DNA from: Zygnema cylindricum
Lineage: Eukaryota > Streptophyta > Zygnematophyceae > Zygnematales > Zygnemataceae
Reading direction: 5' to 3'
Assembly: GCA_037447655.1 (NCBI GenBank)
Contig: JBBHKE010001536.1
Span: 38,304-92,631, forward strand
DNA: 54,328 nucleotides
Shown: one piece after another, positions 11,880-23,887 of the stretch
Numbering within the stretch: the first letter of the stretch is position 1
Layout: each line of letters starts with the position of its first letter
Translations under genes and position numbers: made by a program
Notes under the pieces: model-generated
Database searches by the model: none
The model's input: the letters and a program-made list of their open reading frames with translations, nothing else
What the model was told of the DNA's origin: nothing

Positions 11880-12107
11880 CACGGTACACCGCCAATCGTT
11901 ATTAGCGTGTAAGTTTTTTTAGCCTATACGAATAATTAGCGTGGTTTACGCTAATTGGGAATTTGGAAATTTTCGAAGAAATCGTCTATTCTAATTAGGA
12001 ATTAGGGTTTTTTAAATAGTGTGGATAACTCTATTTGAGAATAAAAATAAAAAAAAGCGGGACGGAATTAGCGTTCACAACGCTAATAACGGTTGGCAGT
12101 ATACTGT
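11880..12107. repeat. MITE, CGGTACACCGCC-end family, nested in the hAT element
   Basis: The inverted ends CACGGTACACCGCCAATCG and (reverse) CAGTATACTGCCAACCG continue into TTATTAGCG. At about 228 bp it is almost the same length as the family copy at 319-545. Confidence 0.65.
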
Positions 12108-12109
12108 AG

Positions 12110-12281
12110 TAAGCTATTTACTACGCGACAAAGCGTCGCAAATCTGACACTGTAGTATACTATTCATTTCGAAAATCTTAGGGAACGCGAAAAGCGTCGC
12201 AAATCTGACACGGTAGTACAATATTCATTTCGCAAATCTTTGGCAACGCGACAAAGAGTCGCAAATCTGACACGGTAGTAA
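12110..12281. repeat. minisatellite of about 60-bp units, three copies
   Basis: The repeating unit includes GCGTCGCAAATCTGACAC, GGTAGTA, TATTCATTTCGCAAATCTT and GGGAACGCGACAA. The array resumes at 13057-13092 on the other side of the MITE at 12282-13053, so the MITE inserted into the array. Confidence 0.8.
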
Positions 12282-13053
12282 GGGTGCGTCTCCATGTGCC
12301 TAAGTAAGGGTTTTTTTCTGTCGTTTTCCTGTAAAACTTAGAGCCGTACCGCGTAAGTTTCAACCGTACAAAAAAAAGAAAAAAATGATACATTTTGCGT
12401 CATCATCGAATTTAAGATGTACTACATATTGTCGTTTTGTGTTCTTCGACCCACGGCCACGCCAAAAAACGTCATCTTCAAACTTTTCTTTAAAACACAG
12501 AGAAGATGTGTTTTAAAATAAAGATTTTTCGAAAAACAAATAAAAACACGTAGTCGCACATGTAAGAAATTTCCAGGAAATTTCAAAAGAATTCAAGCGA
12601 CGACGAAAAATGCACGATCCGTTATGTTTTGTCCGTTTGCCTTCACGTACGACAAAGCAAAGTACACAATTTGTTTGGTTTTGTCCGTTTGCGCCTGGTA
12701 CGGATTTATTTCGCCAGGGGTCTCAAGATTCTGATGCCATTTCACGTCGCGCGGAGAAGAGACTCAAAGGCAAAATGCAACCGTGAAACGGCACAGGCTG
12801 GATGGCGGTACGTCTACAATGTCACGAAAACTCATGCGACGTCACAACCTGCTACAAAAAATAGCGTGCGTCATCACAGATTGTAGACGTTGACAGCCGT
12901 CACGGGCATTGTCAGCGTATACAATCGTCACACGCTTAAGTAGCTATGTCGTTGTTAGTTGTTACACATAGGGACACCCGAAATCCGGGTCCGCCGGATC
13001 TGCGCTAAAAAACAAAGATTTTCTCTAAGTTTCAAGTACATGGAGACGCACCC
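12282..13053. mobile_element. Harbinger-like MITE, 772 bp, inserted in the minisatellite
   Basis: The inverted ends are GGGTGCGTCTCCATGT (left) and ACATGGAGACGCACCC (right). Both flanks are TAA (12279-12281 and 13054-13056), the 3-bp duplication of PIF/Harbinger elements. It has no significant coding capacity. Relatives are an inverted copy at 13440-14124, a fragment at 3100 and an end at about 19389. Confidence 0.8.
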
Positions 13054-13343
13054 TAAGTTAGTAACACTATTCATTTCGCAAATCTTAGGGAACGCGACAA
13101 CTCGTAATTATTGGCTTATTCCGTCGTACATTGATTAATTTTGTGCTTTTTCGGTTACGGGCGGGCACGGTTAGTCACGAAAAATCAAGATTCGGTTAAT
13201 TTTTTTTTTCGTAAACGACGATCTGTTAACGGTTATCAATTTTGGAGCGTGACAAAACTCGGTCGGGCGTCGGTTACTCAGATTTTGAAAAAAACAAAAC
13301 GGTCGGTTTCGGGTATGATTTTTTTTGACTTTTGCGACCTCTG

Positions 13344-13433
13344 ACATAGGGACACTTGAAAAGCGGGTCCGCCGGATCCGCGCTAAAATACAAAGTAAGT
13401 TCGCTAAGTTACAAGTACACGGGGACATACCCT
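13344..13433. repeat. short GGGACAC...GGGACATACCC repeat
   Basis: It parallels 12968-13053 as a direct repeat sharing GCGGGTCCGCCGGATC-like and GCGCTAAAA blocks. It ends GGGGACATACCC|TAA, like a Harbinger-type right end. Its left part was probably displaced by the hAT insertion. Confidence 0.5.
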
Positions 13434-13439
13434 AAGAAC

Positions 13440-14124
13440 GTATCCTAAGTTACGTTTGTGACGATTGTATATGTCGACAATACCTGTGACGGTTGTCAAC
13501 GTCTACAATCTGTGTTGTCGGACGTTATTTTTTGGAACTGCTTGTGTGATGTCGCATGTCTTACCGTGACATTGTAGACGTACCGCCTTCCACCCTGTAC
13601 CGTTTCACGGTTGAAGAAGTTGCGCTTTGCCTTTGCGTCTCCTGTCCGGTCGACGTGAAATGGCATCGGAATTTCGAGACCCCTGCAAAAAAAAAATCCG
13701 TACTGGACGAAAACGGACAAAACTAAACAAATTGTGTAATTTTCTTTGTCGTATTAAATGCAAACGGACAAAACATAGCGACATCCGTACTTTCCTTTGT
13801 CTTTGAAAATTGTGTGAAATACTTCAAAAATTACGGCACGTGCGAATATGTGTTCCTATTTGTTTACATAAAATCCCTAGTTTTAAAACACACCGCGCAT
13901 AGGTTTTAAAGATAAGGTTGAAGATGACGTTTTTAGTCGTCGAAGTGGGTCGAAAAACACAAGACGACAATTTTTCGTACATCCTAAGTTCGAGGGTGAC
14001 GCAAATTGTACTCTACAAATTTGGGATTCCTTCGTACGGTTGGAACTTAGGCAGTAGGACGCTAAGTTTTACAGGAAAACGACAGAAAAAAAAAACCCTT
14101 ACTTATGCACATGGGGACACACCC
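13440..14124. repeat. Harbinger-like MITE, inverted relative of 12282-13053
   Basis: Read on the minus strand from 14124 (end GGGTGTGTCCCCATGTGC, followed on the plus strand by TAA), it follows the same block order as 12282-12960: CTGTCGTTTTCCTGTAAAAC, GTCCGTTTGC, GATGCCATTTCACGTCG, then TACAATCGTCACA. The inner end is not cleanly defined. The two inverted copies flank the right end of the hAT element and could form a large hairpin. Confidence 0.65.
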
Positions 14125-14450
14125 TAAGACATCGATTTTTCTGTGACGTTGTAAACGCCTACCTTTTTGTGACATTGTAGATGTATACCATAAACTTTGT
14201 GACATGCGGTACGGTATCCGTGTATCTAGGCTAGTCAACCACTGCTAATCGGCTTTCTCCGTACACACGTGTCCGGTTTTGAAAACTGCCAATCGGAAGA
14301 ATCGCACCTTTCCACCGTCATCAATAATAAGAAAAGTGCGGACCGAGAAAAATAAGCTTTACACTTTAAAAGTCGTACAAAACATGTATGCTAACAACCG
14401 TACGCGGTGCTACTATCTTTGTCCTTTATGACTTCTTTTAAAGTTGAAAC

Positions 14451-14814
14451 CATAGTTCAAAAGTAGGTGAAAGTAGGCCCATACAATATGCCTATTGTAC
14501 GCAAAACATACAATATGACCTTAAGACCCATATAGTATTGGTCGCAAAATGAAAAAAAATAGTAACAGGGTTGAGTTGCACATTGATCGATAGTGAATTA
14601 AACGTCATGTCTAAATTTTGAAAAACATTCGGACAAAAAGTTATTTTTCTGTGAGTTTTGAGGTATTTTTTATTTAAACCGTCAGATTTGGACGATCGGA
14701 CGGTCGCTGATAAAGGTAGCGATCTAAGAAGATCACATGAAAAGCCCATAACACAACTTACGATAAAGGCGCCTACAAAAGGCCTACAATAGAAACGCCT
14801 ACTTTTGAACTATG
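14451..14814. repeat. CATAGTTC hAT-like MITE, copy in duplication A
   Basis: 364 bp with ends CATAGTTCAAAAGTAGG and its complement. The flanks are GTTGAAAC (14443-14450) and GTTTAAAC (14815-14822), differing at one base. It sits immediately next to the MITE at 14823, in the same target site. Confidence 0.85.
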
Positions 14815-14822
14815 GTTTAAAC

Positions 14823-15798
14823 CATAGTTGTTCACAGCGATTAGTGCGAACGTACCGTACGTGACGTATTATACGTAACAAACGCATTGAACCTTTTGAT
14901 CAAATCGCAAAAAATCGTTAATGAACTATTCCGTACATAAAAAAACAAAAAACTATTACATATAACGCAGTTTGCAAGTTTTTCCTGGTAAATGAGCGGT
15001 AAAACAATAAACTCTTTATATTTTTATCACACTCTTCGTTTGCATCGGAATTTTTTCACCAACTGGTAGTCCAGTCGATCACCATATTGTACGCTACGCA
15101 CTTGACGTACCCGGGTTCGAATGCCACGAAGGTAAAATTTTATGAAATTTCGTCTGTCCGAGCCTATCTGACAGACAAACACGGCCGCCTTCTGTCTGCC
15201 TTCTTTCTCTATCTCGCAGACAGCGCATTACTCCAAAAAAATAAAATACAGACCAAGAACAAATGACATTTTTCACATTCAACAATTTGCACGACATAGA
15301 AATTTGCACGATTTCTGGGCATGATTGCTTTTGTCGAAGTCTGGAGGCGAGGATAGTAAAAAGCTTGGGAGGGAGGAGGGTAGGATATGGGGAAGCGGCT
15401 TCCTCGCAGTTTCGTTTTCAATGTTCCATGGCGTCTTCTTTAAAAAAAAAATGAAGAAGACGCCCGTACAAATTTCAAACTGAACGCGCGAAATTATTGT
15501 GACGTACAACGTCTCTTTTCGAAAATGTCCGTACATTTTCGATTATATAACGTACAACTTCCGTGGTATTCCTGTTCAGTTCACTGAACAGAAAGTACCA
15601 ATAAGTACGACGCATATTTCCCGTTTTATTCCGTACATATCCGTAAAAAAATGTGCAGTTACAGTAATTTGTTTACATGTTCCCGTAAATTTCCAGTTTC
15701 AGTTTACAGTAGACGTTTTTTTACGATTTTTTCAAAAGTCACGAATTATACGTTTCAATCGGAAAAAAGGAAAAAATCGCGCGATTTGAACAACTATG
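14823..15798. repeat. hAT-like MITE, CATAGTTGTTCA-end family, 976 bp
   Basis: The ends CATAGTTGTTCA and TTTGAACAACTATG are inverted. The right flank GTTGAAAC (15799-15806) equals the left flank of the adjoining MITE (14443-14450), and the equivalent place in copy B (near 19885) has a single uninterrupted GTTGAAAC. The right about 310 bp recur at 18600-18906. It contains a tRNA-like stretch (15062-15135). Confidence 0.8.
15062..15135 (+). ncRNA. tRNA-like / SINE-head-like stretch with A- and B-box motifs
   Basis: TGGTAGTCCAGTCGATC resembles the RNA polymerase III A box, and CCCGGGTTCGAATGCC, about 48 bp later, matches the B-box core GGTTCGAATNC. By eye the T-arm stem does not pair well and no full cloverleaf forms, so this is at most a tRNA-derived SINE head or a degenerate tRNA inside the MITE. 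Confidence 0.3.
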
Positions 15799-16109
15799 GT
15801 TGAAACCTCTTTCTTTTCTTCCTCTTAAGAATGCTACCCCTTTGATTTTATTCCTTTTACTTAGATGCGTTCCTCCTTAATGACTCTTTAAAGCTCTAAA
15901 CAGCATTTTGCTTGCTTTGCGTATCGTATGCTTCCCTGCCATTGTGCCACGTGTCAACAAAATACATTAGCAGAACATCGTATTTATTGCACAAATCTTT
16001 GTTGCACAATCTAGTTCTAAAAATAGTGATGATACTTTGTTTACCGATACCCATGCACAAAAACGGAACACGTGTGCATGCTGAACAGATGTTTTAAGTG
16101 ACTAAAAAA

Positions 16110-16575
16110 GTGTTGTGTATCGGCAGGGTTTTGCCGATAATCGATGTGTACCTTTTTTTGGCTTGCCGATAATCGATATGTTGGCACGATATATATCGAC
16201 ACAGGTGTTATCGCCGATAAAAACCCGATAATATCGGTTTTTTATCGCGATAACATCTGTACCGACAACTATCGGAGATAATTGTACGAATCGTACCGTA
16301 CAATTGTACAGTTTATTACGTCGTACTAAACCGCCATTATTCCGTTACACAGTACGGAACAGATTTTTACACGTGGCATGCCACGCTATATACAGTGAAA
16401 ATATAATACAGTTTATTATAAAGTACTATTATATAGCATATTATATTTTTTCCACTTATCGCCGATAGGGAATTTGTTGGTCTCGAAGCGATATATCGGA
16501 ACCCCTGACCATTCGATAACCGGTAACTATCGGTATCGGTGTTATCGCGATAAATTTCTTGCTGATACACAACAC
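16110..16575. repeat. TGTTGTGTATCGG MITE, copy in duplication A
   Basis: 466 bp bounded by GTGTTGTGTATCGGCAG and CTTGCTGATACACAACAC. The interior is rich in short palindromic TATCGATA/GATAACACC motifs. The flanking TAAAAAA tract on both sides is compatible with a duplication but A-rich, so the length is ambiguous. The AGTGTTG-type end suggests hAT. Confidence 0.8.
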
Positions 16576-18119
16576 TAAAAAAAAAATAAGCACGGTTTTA
16601 ATATAATGTAAAAACATTAATAGCTGTACATAGTCTAACGTGCCTGATATGTCAACAATTACACACTTCCAGTATTTCTGTAATTCCCATTTAAGTGTGA
16701 AACCCTAATATTGGTATAGAATATCGAATCGATAGTGAACAACTCGTCTCTTTGCTTTACTTTTGGTCTACAAAGCTCTCAAATGCCCTTTTTAATCTTC
16801 ATTTACGTGTGTGTTTCCAAACGGTTCACCACGGCAACATTTTAGTAAATGTTATTATCATAATTGGAAAAGAAAGTTATAAACTCATGGAATAGCTTTA
16901 AGTGTGCAACGCATTTTCATTATTTTTTTTCAAGTTCTGTCCTGACTGAGTCCTTTGTATGGCAAGTCTAGTCCATGAAACAAACTTTCATTGTTTTTTA
17001 AATCAAAATTGTACAACAGAGATGATATTATGCCTTTGCTCACATGTGGCAAACTTGAAAAGACAACAAACAAATAAACATAGTAAGGACGTGTAAATTT
17101 CACCAAACAAAAAAAGAGGATGACCAATGTAGTCATTCGTGTTAAAAGCCGTTTCTCTCATATAGACTAAACAGAAAAAATATAAACTACACTGAAATAA
17201 TCCATTGCTCTGTATGACGGCGTTCAAACTAGTAAAACTAAAACTCATTTCTCCATCGGTGTGTTCAAACCACACCGCTCGAATCTAAAGCAATATGACC
17301 TCCATTTGAAAACAACGGTAAAACAAGTCAAACATCACGTCACGACCAAAAACAAACACATTTCTTAAATTGACAAAACACAATTCACGCATCTCATTCT
17401 AACTGAGCACTTTGTCGAAATGCAAAAGGCAAAAACACAATACACAAAGACAACACTTTTTACAAACACAATAGCAAGATACAAAATGATAACACAGGTC
17501 AGAATAACAAAACACATGATAATAACACTTTATTACAAACCCTATAAGACGCAGTCGTGATTAATCACGAGTGTACATTTTGTCCTACTACATTGTTGGT
17601 AAATTGGACAACCGTCTACTGAACCAAATGGGCATATCTGACAAAATGAAGCTGAAATCTACTTTTATCATCTTGTTTTTCTCATTAATGAATGAAAACT
17701 GTAAACTTTGTCTTCTTCGACGCCATTAAACCCTGTTAAGTATATACAAAGTAACAATTACCGGAAATGATTGACTTTCAATCGATTTTTTCGTTGATTT
17801 TTGATTTTCGACGATTTTCGTTTTTTCGACGATTTACGATTTTACTGAGAAACGATTTATTTGAACCATCTACCTAAGTCACAAAACTCTTTCAAAAACC
17901 CACTACCGTACTCGATCCTAAGGATTGACGAGGATAACCAAACAAAATCGAAAGCCAGAACTGTTTGAAAAAAAAGAGGCTCGAAAACTAGCCATCTTAA
18001 AACAACAAAAATCACCAGGGTTTTTTTTTCAGGTTTTTTAATGGTTTTTTTAGGTTTTTTCAGGTTTTTTGGGGTTTGTAGTGATAATGTCCTCATCTGA
18101 AGCCCGTCTCTCCTCATGG

Positions 18120-18176
18120 TAGGGAGACTCGAGAGTCTCTCTCTCTCTCTCTTCTCCATGATATTTGCAATTGAAG

Positions 18177-18215
<39 letters not shown>

Positions 18216-18225
18216 TATATATGAA
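18120..18225. repeat. CT and TA microsatellites
   Basis: A TCTC run at about 18137-18152 is followed by TA dinucleotides at 18179-18222. In copy B (22238-22285) the CT run is longer and the TA run is almost absent, so both have changed since the duplication. Confidence 0.9.
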
Positions 18226-18418
18226 AAAAAAAATACTTCAAATCATAAACGCCGAGACTTGTTTGGAGGATATTGCCCTGAGGCATAAGCTTGCATGGAC
18301 CGCTCCTTAGCCCGTGCCTGTCACACAAAAGACAAAAAAAAAGAAAACAAACGAAAAACAAAAACAAAACAAAACAAAACGTAAAAAAAATGACAAATCC
18401 AAAAATCGATCACCTGAA

Positions 18419-18428
18419 NNNNNNNNNN
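18419..18428. other. assembly gap (10 N)
   Basis: Ten N bases interrupt copy A of the segmental duplication. The sequence on the right does not continue the copy B/C sequence, so the true length and content are unknown. Confidence 0.99.
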
Positions 18429-18599
18429 TTTATAAGCAGCGTGAATAACCATGAAAGACAAGTCACTTGACTTGTCTTTATGGTGCCTTCGACATGCAAA
18501 ATATTAGCTTTTACATGCCTGTTAAAGCTTTTCTATACAAGTTGCAGTGTTATTAAAGCGCGCAAGTGAAACTTTAAACATGCCCGCAGAAGATTTTTG

Positions 18600-18906
18600 C
18601 AATTATTGTGACGTTGAACATATCTTTTCGAAAATGTCCGTACATTTTCGATTATAAAACGTACAGCTTCCGTGGTATTTCTGTTCAGTTCACTGAACAG
18701 AAAGTACCAATAAGTGCGACGAATATTTCCCGTTTTATTCCGTACATATCCGTAAAAAAAGTACAGTTACAGTAATTAGTTTACATGTTTCCGTAAAATT
18801 TCAGTTTCAGTTTACAGTACACGTTTTTTTACGATTTTTTCAAAAGTCACGAATTATACGTTTCAATCGCAAAAAAGGAAAAAATCGCGCGATTTGAACA
18901 ACTATG
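18600..18906. repeat. right-end fragment of the CATAGTTGTTCA MITE
   Basis: Nearly identical to 15491-15798, ending TTTGAACAACTATG. The left end is missing, perhaps lost in the nearby gap. Confidence 0.8.
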
Positions 18907-19562
18907 GTCAGAACTCAGAACTCAGAACCGTATTGTACTGTTAGACACACTTGTGCGAACTGTTCCAGAATACTCAAATGCTAAAATGGCGGGGGCTGTT
19001 TTGACTTTTGAGTATTTCTATTTTCGCCTTAAATTGAATAAATTCGCTTCTATATCCGCCTTCTGTACCTTTTACATAAATTGTCGGTGTTCGTACGCCG
19101 ACACAACGGTATGGCGCACGAAAAAAAAACACCAAGACGTTAGGAAACACGTGATGGATCTCAGAGCCGTTAGATATCGATGAAAACGTAATCGGCGAAT
19201 GAAGCGCCACGATTCGATAAGCAATCACATGTATCCGATATACGAATCCGCAACGGCTAGATGCATACCTCCGACAGCACCGACAATTACTGTAGCTCAG
19301 CGAATCTTAAGCTTTTGTTCACTTCTGCTCCGTACCTCACTCTGCGTACGGAACATCGACAATACATAAATGCTCATTTTTGAAGCTTAGGGTATGTGCC
19401 CATGTTGCTATAACTTAGCGATGAAACTCTGTTTTTTAGTGAAGATTTTTCGTACCAGTTTTCTGGGTGTTCCAAGTTCCAACGTCCGAAAACTAAAGCC
19501 GTCACTTAAAATTCGTGATACATGTAGGCGCTACATAAATCTGTGACGATTTGAAACTGTAG
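18907..19562. other. no gene; spacer between duplication copies
   Basis: Short frames of 76-84 codons exist on both strands without recognisable domains. A TTA|GGGTATGTGCCCATG motif at about 19387-19404 is a lone Harbinger-type end. Confidence 0.4.
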
Positions 19563-22244
19563 ACGTCGATTTTTCTGTGACGTTGTAAAGGCCTACCTTT
19601 TTGTGACATTGTAGATGTCTACAGTAAACTCTGTGACATACGGTACGGTATCCGCGTCTCTCAGGTTATCAATCAGGCTACACTGCTGATCAGGTTTCTC
19701 CGTACACACGTGTCCTGCTTTGAAAACTGCCAATCGGAAGAATCTCACCTTTCCACCGTCATCAATAATAAGAAAAGTGGACCGAGAAAAATGAGCTTTA
19801 CACATTAAAATCCGTACAAAACATGAATGCTAACAGCCGTACGCGGTGTTGCTATCTTTGTCGTTTATGACCCCTTTTAAAGTTGAAACCTCTTTCTTTT
19901 CTTCCTCTTAAGAATGCTATCCCTTTGATTTTTGATGCGTTTCTCCTTAATGACTCTTTAAAGCTCTAAACAGCATTTACAGTTGCTTGCTTTGCGTATC
20001 GTATGCTTCTTTAACCCTGCCATTGTGCCACGTGTCAGAAAAATACATTAGCAGAACATCATATTTATTGCACAAATCTTTGTTGCACAATCTACTTCTA
20101 AAAATAGTGATGACACTTTGTTTACCGATGCCCATGCACAAAAACGGGACACGTGTGCAGGCTGAACAGATGTTTTAAGTGACTAAAAAAAGTGTTGTGT
20201 ATCGGCAGGGCTTTGCCGATAATCGATATGTACTTTCTTTTGGCTTGCCGATAATCGATATGTTGGCACGATATATCGACACAGGTGTTATCGCCGATAA
20301 AAACCCGAGAATATCAGTTTTTTTATCGCGATAACACCTGTACCGATAACTATCGGCGATAATTGTACGAATCGTACTGTACAATTGTACGGTTTATTAC
20401 GTCGTACTAAACCGCCATTATTCCGTTACACAGTATGGAACAGATTTTTACACGTGGCATGCCACGCTATATACAGTGGAAATATAATACAGTATATTAT
20501 GAAGTACTATTATATAGCATATTATATTTTTCCACTTATCGCCGATAAGGAATTTGTTGGTCTTGGAGCGATATATCGGAACCCCTCACCGTTCAATAAC
20601 CGATAACTATCGGTATCGGTGTTATCGCGATATATTTCTTGCCGATACACAACACTAAAAAAAACATTAACACGGTTTTAATATAATGTAAAAACATTAA
20701 TAGCTGTACGCAGTCTAACGTGCCTGGTGTGTCAACAATTACACACTTCCAGTATTTCTGTAATTCCGGTTTAAGTGTGAAACCCTAATATTGTTATAGA
20801 ATCTCGAATCGATAGTGAACAGCTCGTCTTTTTGCTTTACTTTTGGTCTACAAGGCCCTCAAATGCCCTTTTTAATCTTCATTTCCGCGTATGTTTCCAA
20901 ATGGTTCACCGCGGCAACATTTTAGTAAATTTTATTATCGTAATTGAAAAAGAAAGTTATAAACTCATGGAAGAGCTTTAAGTTAAGTGTGCAACGCATT
21001 TTCATTGTTTTTTTTCAAGTTCTGTCCTGACTGAGTTATATTCGTCCTTCGTATGGCAAGTCTAGTCCATGCAATAAACTTTCATTGTTTTTTAAATCAT
21101 AATTGTACAACAGAGATGATGTTATGCCTTTGCTCACATGTGGCAAACTCGAAAAGACAACAAGCAAATAAACATAGTAAGGACGTGTAAATTTCACCAA
21201 ACAAAAAAAGAGGATGACCAAGGTAGTCATTCGTGTTAAAAGCCTTTTCTCTCATATTGACTAAACGGAAAAAATATAAACTATACTGAAATAATCCATT
21301 GCTATGTATAATGGCGGTCAAACTAGTAAAACTAAAAACTCATTTCTCCATCAGTGTGTTCAAACCACACCGCTCGAATCAAAAGTGATGTGACTTCCAT
21401 TTGAAAACAATGGTAAAGCAAGTCATACATCACGTCACGACCAAAAACAGACACATTTCTTAAATTGACAATACACATTTCACACATATCATTCTAACTG
21501 AGCACTTCATGAAAATGCAAAACGGAAAAACACGAAACACAAAAACAACACTTTTTACAAACACAATAGCAAGATACAAAATGATAACACAGGTCAGAAT
21601 AACAAAACACACGATAACAACACTTTATTACAAACCCAATAAGACGCAGACGTGATTAGTCACGAGTGTACATTTTGTCCTACTACATTGTTGGTAAATC
21701 GGACAACCGTCTACTGAACCAAATGGGCATAACTGACAAAATGAAGCTGAAATCTACTTTTATCATCTTGTTTTTCTCATTTATGAATGAATGAAAACTG
21801 TAAACTTTGTCTTCTTCGACGCCATTAAACCCCGTTAAGTATATACAAAGTATCAATTACCGGAAATGATCGACTTTCACTCGATTTTTTTTTGTCGATT
21901 TTTGATTTTCGACGATTTTCGTTTTTTCGGCGATTTACGATTTTACTGAGAAACGATTTATTTGAACCATCTACCAAAGTCACAAAACTCTTTCAAAAAC
22001 CCACTACCGTACTCCATCCTAAGGAAAGACGAGGATAACCAAACAAAATCGAAAGCCAGAACTGTTTGAAAAAAAAGAGGCTCGAAAACTAGCCATCTTA
22101 AAACAACAAATATCACCAGGGTTTTTTTTTCGGGTTTTTTAATGGTTCTTTGAGGTTTTTTGAGGTTTTTTGAGGTTTTTTGGGGTTTGTGATGATAATG
22201 TCCTCATCTGAAGCCCGTCTCTCCTCATGGTAGGAAGACTCAAG

Positions 22245-22287
<43 letters not shown>

Positions 22288-22870
22288 TGGATTTGCAATT
22301 GAAGTAATATATATGAAAAAAATAATACTTCAAATCATAAACGCCGAGACTTGTTTGGAGGATATTGCCCCGAGGCATAAGCTTGCATGGACCGCTCCTT
22401 AGCCCGTGCCTGTCACACAAAAGACAAAAAAAAAGAAAACAAATGAAAAACAAAAACAAAACGTAAAAAATTGACAAATCCAAAAATCGATCACAGCAAA
22501 ATAGGAAACCTTCACATAGCGGTTTAATCTCATCACACGATGAACTTCTCCTTTTCCTTAAAACTTTTTAAAATCTCTCGAGCAACGAGTCTAAAAGACT
22601 TCGGATAGGATTCTTCAGATTTTCATTTACAAGCTTTCTCGAGGACAAAGTCAAGCCCAACTTGCTAAAATGACACCATATTGACCAAAAGATACTATTA
22701 ATCTTTTAAATGTGATGCTATACTGCACATCACTAATACTAAAGCTCATAAATTCGAGTCCACGTATTTTTGACTGAAAATCGAAAATTATTGTCAGTAA
22801 CACTAATCAATTAAGTTATTAACTTGTGACGCTATACTGCCCATCACTACTAGAGTTAACAACTCTAATT
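19563..22870. repeat. segmental duplication, copy B
   Basis: It matches copy A from its start to about 22490 without the two-MITE insertion. Its last part (about 22310-22870) also matches copy C at 23888-24432. It includes the MITE at 20192-20655. No gene recognised. Confidence 0.85.
20192..20655. repeat. TGTTGTGTATCGG MITE, copy in duplication B
   Basis: 464 bp with ends GTGTTGTGTATCGGCAG and CTTGCCGATACACAACAC, at the same place as the copy in duplication A. It was therefore already present before the duplication. Confidence 0.8.
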
Positions 22871-23887
22871 TGACAGCGCAAATTTTTGACCGAAAATCAT
22901 AAGTTACTGTCAATAACGCTAATTAATTAAATTAAGCAGCCCATAATTGGCCACGTTAGGAAACATAATTTACTGTACTTAATTCTAATACAGATTGACA
23001 CTAATATTTCAATAACTCTAAATAGCGATTGACGCTGTATTGGAAAAGAGCACATTTGTAAGTATAAATTTTCTATCTTTCATAGCAAACTTTGAAGTAT
23101 GAATTTCCAATTTTCCGATAACTGACTTGTATACTCCCCCCTCTCCCTTTCTCCCCCCTCTCCACCCTCATCTGCACAGGCTGAGTGTTAATACCACCTC
23201 CAACTTTTTCAAGCATAACACACCACCCATCCCATACCCATAAGAACCAGGAACTTGAACTTTAAATAACAATATTTACAAAAGATACTATAATTATTCT
23301 AGTGAAGTCCAAAGCATAAAAAATACACAGAATTAAAAATTCAAATGACGTAAATAAAATTCGCTGTAAAACTTTGTCATAAAACTTCGACGTAAAAGTC
23401 GTCATGAAAATTCGTTTAGCCTGCATTACACTTCTAAAACTTTACGCTTTTAGTTTATATACCGTACAATCTGACCGTTGTTCAATAAGCTGCACCATAA
23501 GTTAGAGTTAATAAACAATTATTAGCGTTATGACGGATTTAGTATTAGAGTGAACTTCCATTAGCCCAGTTCCGTTGTAAACGGAACCTTCCATCGGTCA
23601 GTTTGATCAAACCTTTGTAACTGAACTCAGTTCAGTTCATTGAGCATTAATTGAAAAAATCGCGGGCCAATGACATTGGTATGAATTTTAATGCGACCAA
23701 TAAAAGGTAGTCTAACGGATTTGGGGTCAAAAGAGTATCACAAGCAACAATACCATAACAGCTTTTTTCAATGTAATTATACCGAATTGACTGTCAACTC
23801 TTTGGGCCAACCGAAGGTGACCACGATGGCTATCTGTCAGTCACTCTCCATTCAAAATAAGAGTTAATGAAAGATCTATTTCAGTTA
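22870..23887. other. AT-rich spacer, no gene recognised
   Basis: It contains several ACTAAT/ATTAGAGTTA motifs reminiscent of MITE ends (22850-23040, 23500-23560) but no complete element could be bounded. A pyrimidine-rich tract lies at 23138-23175. Confidence 0.4.

Larger units (their letters stand above)
11607..13343. mobile_element. non-autonomous hAT element, 1.74 kb, with nested insertions
   Basis: The ends CAGAGGTCGCAAA and its exact inverted copy TTTGCGACCTCTG bound 1737 bp. The flanks are ACACAGGG (11599-11606) and ACATAGGG (13344-13351), an 8-bp duplication with one mismatch. CAG-starting ends and 8-bp duplications are diagnostic of hAT. Both subterminal regions carry repeated CGGTTACGGTCGGT-like motifs, which could be transposase binding sites. 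No transposase is encoded. It carries another MITE (11880-12107), a minisatellite (12110-12281) and a Harbinger-like MITE (12282-13053). Confidence 0.75.
14128..18418. repeat. segmental duplication, copy A
   Basis: 14128-14450 matches 19563-19890, and 15799-18418 matches 19886-22490, with only small differences. No gene is recognised inside. The copies share a TATCG-type MITE, long AT-rich stretches, a CT/TA microsatellite and a 3' block containing CATGGACCGCTCCTTAGC. Copy A differs by a 1.35-kb insertion of two MITEs (14451-15798). It runs into the assembly gap. Confidence 0.85.

Noticed and set aside
15912-16097. Small frame repeated at 19987-20178 as a conserved peptide gene
   Set aside because: Conservation is explained by the segmental duplication at nucleotide level.
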